Assembly: GCA_004369045.1 (NCBI GenBank)
Contig: ML213510.1
Location: 630,406-694,405 of the forward strand
DNA length: 64,000 nt
From: Heliocybe sulcata
Taxonomy: Eukaryota > Basidiomycota > Agaricomycetes > Gloeophyllales > Gloeophyllaceae
Reading direction: 5' to 3'
Shown here: piece by piece, positions 58,598 through 64,000 of the stretch
Position numbering within the stretch: the first letter of the stretch is position 1
How the letters are laid out: every line of letters starts with the position of its first letter
Notes under the pieces: generated by a model
What the model was told of the DNA's origin: nothing
What the model saw: only the letters and a program-made list of their open reading frames with translations
Database searches by the model: none
Translations under genes and position numbers: made by a program

Positions 58598-60219
58598 ATG
58601 ACCGTTCCCGTCATAAGTACCCTGAGTCGTATCTACAAGGCGAGTCCTTGGTCAATGCATGCGGGTGCGGTGCCGTAACCGAAGTCTGTTTTGATGCATG
58701 ATAGGCTCTTCACCCTCCGCGAGCAGATCCCTTGCCGGATTCCGCGCCTATCAAATTCGGGATACTGGGCGCTGCGAGAATAGCACCCATAGCGCTGGTG
58801 GACCCTGCCAAATGCCATCCTGAGGCAGTTGTGCTTGCCGTGGCAGCCCGGGACAAAACGAGGGCCGACGAGTTTGCGAAGAAACACGGCATACCGAAGG
58901 TGTATGGGGGTGCAAATGGGTATCAAGGCGTGTCAAGGGCCATTCTGGAGTCATAATGCAAGCTGACACTGTGACTGACGATAGAGCTGATCGACGACCC
59001 TGAATTGGATGCTATATACAATCCCGTAAGCGCGATATTCATGTAGGGGATGTTTGCTGTAATAGTGCTGTTCGTTAGCTTCCCAATGGGTTGCACTACG
59101 AATGGACCATGAAGGCTCTGGCCGCTGGTAAGCATGTCCTACTGGAGAAGCCTAGTGCAGACACTGCGGAGGAGACGCGGAAGATGTTCGAGCTGGCCGA
59201 GCAGAAGAACCTTGTTTTGCTGGAAGCGTTTCACTACCGGTGCGCCTACAGGTCTCTTGATTTCTTGCAGGCGCATGACGTGATCGGCTGCTTTTTGTAG
59301 ATTCCATCCTTCCGCACAGCGCGTTAAAGAGATCATCGACAGTGGCGAACTGGGCGGAATCAAAAGTATCTCCGCTCAGCTGGCAATTCCAAAAGGCATC
59401 CTGCAAGACAGCGATATTAGATTGAAACACTCCCTCGGTGGGGGTGCAATGATGGACATGGGGTGTGAGTGGAAACTCTCAGCTCATCTCCGTTGTTAGA
59501 GGAGTGGATGATTTACTCGCTCTCGAACCGCAGGCTATACTATGAGCTGCATTCGCTACTTCACCGGATCAGACCCCCTCGAGGTGACAGAAGCGAAGGC
59601 GGAGGCTCCCATCTTGAAGGATGCTTCTCTGTCATCTGAGACTGCACTCGTGGATGGTACCACAACTGCTCATCTCGCTTTGCCAAATTCCATATCCGGA
59701 TCTCTCATGGTCTCGTTTGGTCTTCCCGGTTGGGGCCCATGGGGAATCCTCCCCCGATTCCCGGAGCTTGGCGTTCAAATCGAATGCGAAGGAGGCGAAA
59801 TTGTATACTTCAATTATCCCGGCTCATGGGCGTATCACTACATCACCGTGAAGACAAGGGACGGTAATGGCAGAAAAGTTCGGACAGAAAAGGCATATAA
59901 ACCAAAGAGCGGGAAAGGAGAAGAGTGGTGGACTACGTAAGTTCTGGATAGGTCATCAGCTCTGCGGATTATCTATCAATAATATCTTCTTGTCGCAGGT
60001 ACCGGTACCAGCTTGAGGCTTTTGTTGATAAACTGAAAGGGCGCTCGCCAGAGCATTGGATGAGCGCGGAAGATTCCATTGCCAATATCCAATGGATAGA
60101 GAACGTATACACGAAGGTGAGCGGTTCCCGTGAAGCTCAGTTGTTCTACCCGAGTTCTCACCGTCAGCCCGCAGACTGGACTTGGCCCCAGGCCGGCTTC
60201 GACTTTCCAGGCAGCTTGA
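58598..60219 (+). CDS. Gfo/Idh/MocA-family NADP-dependent dehydrogenase (D-xylose/dihydrodiol dehydrogenase-like)
   Basis: About 400 residues over seven or so exons. The ATG at 58598 (MTVPVISTLSRIYK) joins, by an intron with a GC donor (58640-58704), to ALHPPRADPLPDSAPIKFG, the usual start of this fungal family. The Rossmann fold reads GILGAARIAPIALVDPAK and VAARDKTRADEFAKKHGIPK with ELIDDPELDAIYNP and LPNGLHYEWTMKALAAGKHV. EKPSADTAEET carries the conserved EKP motif, with HYR downstream at FHYRCAYRSLDF. The C-terminal domain has GGGAMMDMG, CYTMSCIRYFTG and GFPELGVQIECEGG-type beta strands. It ends TGLGPRPASTFQAA after an intron. The usual activity is NADP-linked oxidation of pentoses or dihydrodiols; the substrate cannot be told. 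Confidence 0.88.
58640..58704 (+). other. GC-AG intron in the dehydrogenase gene
   Basis: Donor AAG|GCGAGT, acceptor ATGATAG. It joins RIYK to ALHPPRADPLPDSAP, a known family start. No GT donor in this exon gives an open join. Confidence 0.75.
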
Positions 60220-61450
60220 TTCCTGCAAGGCCGCTTGCGACCATCGATAGTATGAGATACACTGCGTGGCTCTTCGAGCCGCAGCATGTTCAACGGCCAT
60301 TATTCATATTCAATGATTTCATTGTCGCCATCTTCTCGACAGATGCGCGGGAGGTGAGTTTATCTCCCCTGTCAAGTGGGATAGAGTCCGAGGGATCCAC
60401 AGTCGGAGGCTTTCATTCGTACCCGCCATTAATGTCGTCAAACTATTATCATTCCATACGGCACCCCTTTGACGGAGCACAATGCTACTTAAGACGAGGC
60501 TGGATCCTCTGCGAAGCCATGAGTTCCTGCTGCGGCACGTCAGCATATAGACTCCGGGTATGGGCCGCTATTTCGCCGTCCAAGATATAGACCCAAACAT
60601 CGTTACTCATTTCGTGGCCCGAGATGATGTCAAGGATCTGCTGCCTCATGCGATGATCAATATTCATACCAACTAGTTTGCAAGCAGCCTGCAATGACAT
60701 ATCGTTCAGGAATATTGAAGGTGTTTAAACGCGCATTTTCGGTTACAGTTCAAGGTGTTGCTCTGCGGAAGAAAGCCGTCATATTCCAGGTTGAAAGTAT
60801 CCGCTGTTTCTGACACTAAATATTAGGTGTTAACGGTCGTCTGTGTCGTCGCAGCCGAGAGTTGTGTCACGGCGTAGGTGCCCCTCCTTTTGGAGGGGTT
60901 CTCCACCCTCGAATTCCGGCACACTTTTCGACCCACCATCACGGCATTTGCCGATTTTGCTCGTATTTTGCCATTGTCATGCAGTATGTTGTGGAGGTGC
61001 CATTCGCTCCAGCACTGACGACGGCGATGCGCGGCCAACTGAGGGATAAATGCACGAGCTCTGTATAAGTATACTACTCTCCGCATTCTGCGTGTCCGCA
61101 AGAGATTCGAAGTTGACCAGGCCGACCTTCAAACTTACCGCCGCGCATGCGCTCCGACCGTCTGTAATTCTGACCGAATTGTCTAGAGATGACAGTTCAG
61201 GAAGACTCGGGCTAGCGAGAAACATCACTGCAGGCTACGTGTTCGCCGTTTCAGCGAACGACGAAATCACTACGCAGACTGGCCGTGGTGATCTCGGAAT
61301 TGCCACAGCGCCCCGTAGTATTATTCCCACGCCTCAACAGCCTTGTTCACTGGCGGTCTTCACTGGCGGTCTTGAAGCTTTGAAGCTTGAAGTTGTATCT
61401 TGCTCGCGTTCGTCTGCATATACACTCGACGTCCGTTCCGATAAGTGCAG
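60220..61450. other. 1.2-kb stretch without a supported gene
   Basis: The minus-strand frames 60485-60700 (ATG start, 71 codons, coding-like residues) and 60977-61228, and the plus-strand frame 61050-61454 (134 codons with a short hydrophobic start), show no family motif. A small repeated patch, CACTGGCGGTCTT twice and GAAGCTT twice, lies near 61345-61390. It presumably includes the PAF1 promoter. Confidence 0.4.
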
Positions 61451-63042
61451 ATGAGTGTGAAGAAAAGGCGAGCGATCTTGTACGCTTTGACATGCTGCAA
61501 ACTCATATCTCGTCAATGCTTGCATCAGTAAACTCGACCTGTTGGTCAGAGTTCGTTACTCCAATCCTCTCCCTGCGCCGCCATGTCCTCCAAAGCTATT
61601 AGACATTCCAACGAATCCAATGCGCTATACGAAGCCGGAATTCATTAATGCCGTAGCAGACGCTACACCTCTTCCGATGATTGTAGACGCCGAGTGCGGG
61701 ATGCCGCTCGATCTCGCGAAGTGGGCTTGTCTCTGGGAGGAGGGCGTCGATGATTCAGGTGAGTTATCCTCGCATCTGCTGATATAGGGCGTTCCTAAAG
61801 ATATGGGCTAAAGAATTGAATCCCGACCCGAAAAATCAGCCGCAGCTGGATCCCGAGGACCAATTCTTACTAGGTGATCCGAATGCCACTCCTGTACCTA
61901 CAAGTTCTTCCATGCCCTTGACTCCACATACTGCCCACGTACCTTGGCTACGAAAGACGGAGTATCTCAGTCGTGAGGGGGTATCCAAGGCTTCACTATC
62001 TCAGGAAACGTGCGGAACGGTTTTCTTCTTCCTCGAATATATTCTCACAGGTCTTATAGAAAGCAGTTGGATGCACCGGTTGATATATCCCGCGCGGCAC
62101 AGATACGGGATATCGAAGCGTCTTTCGTGTCGTCGAATGAGGCATTTGACCTGAGCAAGCTTCGTCATCCCAACAAGCCTCACGTTACCGCGGTTGAATC
62201 ATATGAAATTTTCCCGGATGCTGATATTTGGGCAAATGCATACGATTTGTTCCGATTTTCTGAGCGTCCTGGCGAGCGACCCGTAGACGTGAGGCTGTTG
62301 ATATACTGTTAGTACCTGATTCTTACGTGTTGTCTAGGTTGAAGATGCTCGCCTGAACAGCGCAATTCTTCGGCCGATGGAGTCAGATGGCGACCATTTC
62401 TTGGCATACTACCTAACAAAAGATGATGAGTCGGCAATCGAGTTTACCAGAGCCCGGGGCGACCGGTCCCATGCTTCTGTTGACGAAGAAGAGGTAGGGC
62501 TAGGAACATGGATACAAGACGGTCTGACTAAGTATTCCTCGATACTAGCCGACTGCGTTCCATTTCGTACGGGACTACGAGGTGGTTAAGGTTGAACAAG
62601 AAGTGCCCAATGAGTTCCTGCTTGTCATCGACGATGGCGACACGCAGGATGCATCCGACGCTGGCTCAGAATCGAGACCAGAGAGAAGACACAAAGGGGC
62701 TTACTACAAGAATATCGAGAGGAAAATGATGTTAAAGAAGAAGAGACAAAATGTGAGATTTCTTACCGCCTTAAAAACCTCTAGCTCTAACTTTGTCTCC
62801 TCTAGATTCACGAAGCATACCTGGACAAATGGCATGTTGTGAAGGTATCACACGTGCCAATGAGCAAGGAAGAAGAAGACGAGCGGGACGAAACCATGGC
62901 GGAGGTCATGGACCCTATGTATCTTCTCTCTCGAGGAGACGCCGATGCTGAAGGTGAGGTGGATGATACGATCCTTGCTCCAACAGGACCCTCGGGATCG
63001 CACACTGGAGGAGAGTCAATAGATATCACGGGCACCTCCTAG
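61451..63042 (+). CDS. PAF1: PAF1, RNA polymerase II-associated factor 1
   Basis: Core subunit of the PAF complex, which rides with RNA polymerase II and promotes histone H2B ubiquitination and H3K4 methylation. About 415 residues. The start is the ATG at 61451 (MSVKK), joined by a GC-donor intron (61468-61528) to SKLDLLVRVRYSNPLPAPPC. Later come PPKLLDIPTNPMRYTKPEF, DAECGMPLDLAKWACLWEEG, QPQLDPEDQFLLGDP, PHTAHVPWLRKTEYLSREG, DISRAAQIRDIEASFV, LSKLRHPNKPHVTAVESYEI, DGDHFLAYYLTKDD, EQEVPNEFLLVIDDGD and GAYYKNIERKMMLKKKR. The last 90 residues are Glu/Asp-rich, as in other PAF1 proteins. Family residues are clear throughout, so the gene looks whole. Confidence 0.93.
61468..61528 (+). other. GC-AG intron in PAF1
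   Basis: Donor AAAAG|GCGAGC, acceptor CATCAG. It joins MSVKK to SKLDLLVRVRY in frame. The frame directly upstream of the acceptor has an in-frame stop and no ATG, so a spliced start is needed. Confidence 0.7.
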
Positions 63043-63550
63043 CGCCTTTCTACATACCAGTTGTCCTACGATTCTCTTGTCACTACATACACCCTGGACC
63101 GCGTGTATAACGTTCGACCAGTGTCCTCTGACGATTTTTTAGTTGAAACTGGCTATATGCTCTTGGCGATGCTCATTTCGGTGGCTTTGCGGGTGCGATA
63201 CGTAGCATGCATCGGGAAGGTCACGTACCGTCTAACGGCGTGCCGTTCCATTTAACTAGCTGCTGTGAGTCATGAAACCTTGCGCCTCTAGCCCGTGCTT
63301 ATGTGTACCCTCACAGCTCTATTTTGGTATACATCGCCAGTGCAGACATGGGGTCCACGTGACTGCAGTGAGTAGGGACGCGTGCCCTTTTCCTTCTCAG
63401 GCGCTACATTAACTGATTCCCGAATGACGTGCCTGCCCTGTCTCCGAGGATATGGAGCGCCCGGCTCATATCAGAACGAATTATAATAGCTCAGTCTCAT
63501 CATTTGGCTGTGTACAGAGTCTCTGCCTCCCGGCCCCGCCCAAGCATGCT
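63043..63550. other. Intergenic stretch between PAF1 and the Cys-rich gene
   Basis: Convergent gene ends. The short plus frames (63061-63255, 63429-63653) carry no recognisable residues. No gene is seen. Confidence 0.4.
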
Positions 63551-63892
63551 TCAAGCTCCATTTACCTTTGGCCTGGGTCTGCACCTCTCGCATGGCTCTC
63601 GTATCTCATCAAGAATGATATGTTCATCATGGACGGGTCTGCGCAAATGTTAGCATCGTCCCGCAGGGAAGGAAAGTCTGTGGACTTACTGCTGCTGGCA
63701 TGTTGCGGTACAGTCGTGCACATCAGACCTGTGGGACCTGCTCAAGCGGCAATTCTGCTGGTGGCAATCGACCTTTCCACAAGTCAGCCTCACTAGTCCG
63801 CCGGTGCGCTCCAATAAACCTACCACTTGTTCCCTAGTGACAATTTGATGGCCGCAAGTGTATTCAGCGTACTGTACGATTTTGATGCACAT
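63551..63892 (-). CDS. Small Cys-rich protein of a basidiomycete family
   Basis: About 78 residues, three exons. The ATG at 63890-63892 (MCIKIVQYAEYTCGHQI) opens a protein with regularly placed Cys and His: YTCGHQ, VDCHQQNCRLSRSH, HDCTATCQQ and, after an intron, EPCERCRPRPKVNGA. I join REQ to VDCHQQ across a 54-nt GTGGTA...AAAG intron and TCQ to PVHDEHIILDE across a second intron. The spacing (CGH, then CxxxxC-R-x-S-x-x-H, then CxxTC) is that of a small metal-binding protein seen repeatedly in Agaricomycete genomes. Zinc binding is likely; the function is unknown. The start could lie in a further exon beyond the window edge. Confidence 0.65.
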
Positions 63893-64000
63893 CTGTTGGG
63901 AGCGTCGAGTCAGCTACCATGCGGGACGTCCTTATGGTGAAGAACATACGTTGTGTATGACCGTGAAAGGTGAGCTGAATGTTGAGGAGGATGTACGATG
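63893..64000. other. Right edge of the window
   Basis: Probably the promoter or 5' leader of the Cys-rich gene. Nothing else can be supported. Confidence 0.35.

Noticed and set aside
60485-60700. 71-codon minus-strand frame with coding-like residues
   Set aside because: No recognisable motif and no neighbouring exon could be joined; kept only as a note in the intergenic entry.
61345-61395. Short doubled patch (CACTGGCGGTCTT, GAAGCTT)
   Set aside because: Only two imperfect units each; ordinary slippage, not a functional repeat.
61050-61454. 134-codon frame whose TGA overlaps the PAF1 ATG
   Set aside because: The overlap is bacterial-style and meaningless in a capped eukaryotic mRNA. No family residues; probably promoter or leader.
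1-64000. Search for CRISPR arrays, rRNA genes, prokaryotic operons or a biosynthetic cluster
   Set aside because: No regularly spaced repeats with unique spacers, no rRNA-like stretch, and no co-directional set of pathway genes. The layout is that of an ordinary intron-rich fungal chromosome.

Overview
The window is nuclear DNA of a filamentous basidiomycete, most likely an Agaricomycete and probably a wood or litter decayer. Genes are split by many short (about 48-70 nt) GT-AG introns and lie close together on both strands. The housekeeping proteins read as fungal (RPS4, PSO2/SNM1, UFD4, PHF5A, MED4, TRM82, PAF1, SFH5, SLY41-like). One gene encodes a single-domain GH45 endoglucanase very close to the subfamily C cellulase known from Phanerochaete. 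All assignments come from reading translations and splice sites by eye; no database search was run.

Layout. 1-372: edge of an unrecognised minus-strand gene. 965-2550 (-): C2H2 zinc-finger protein. 2551-9182: gene-poor, with a 121-bp tandem duplication (about 5068-5311) and a nested pair of TA-flanked inverted-repeat DNA transposons (7229-8856 containing 7380-8474). 9183-10328 (+): RPS4. 10533-13586 (-): PSO2. 14614-21136 (+): UFD4-type HECT ligase. 21357-22793 (-): acetyltransferase-like protein. 23137-23938: CACTA-like non-autonomous element, copy 1. 24295-28251 (+): PB1/multi-ZZ protein. 28392-28945 (-): PHF5A. 29082-30369 (+): HNH protein. 30677-31619 (-): MED4. 31728-33705 (+): TRM82. 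34282-35124 (+): GH45. 35231-36664 (-): DHHC palmitoyltransferase. 37075-37898 (+): dual-specificity phosphatase. 38809-40786 (+): PLP aminotransferase. About 41400-46560: a DIRS-order (tyrosine-recombinase) retroelement fossil. 46905-48111: CACTA-like element, copy 2, with a nested minisatellite. 48243-50126 (+): GH5. 50127-52189: no gene seen. 52190-53999 (+): Ser/Pro-rich disordered protein. 54471-56246 (+): SLY41-like transporter. 56681-58096 (+): SFH5. 58598-60219 (+): Gfo/Idh/MocA dehydrogenase. 61451-63042 (+): PAF1. 63551-63892 (-): small Cys-rich protein.

The genes do not form one pathway. Transcription and RNA (MED4, PAF1, PHF5A, TRM82), protein turnover and signalling (UFD4, DHHC, phosphatase, PB1/ZZ), DNA repair (PSO2), lipid and sugar-phosphate transport (SFH5, SLY41-like) and carbohydrate degradation (GH45, GH5) sit side by side, often as tight divergent or convergent pairs. 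The most unusual features are the mobile elements. Two CACAG-ended elements carry intact 3-bp target duplications. One of them holds a minisatellite bounded by perfect 15-bp inverted repeats, exactly where the other holds only a short hairpin. Also notable are three introns that appear to start with GC, and a ZZ zinc finger that seems to be split by a long His-rich insert. I found no CRISPR array, no convincing tRNA or rRNA gene, and no clearly new defence or biosynthetic system.
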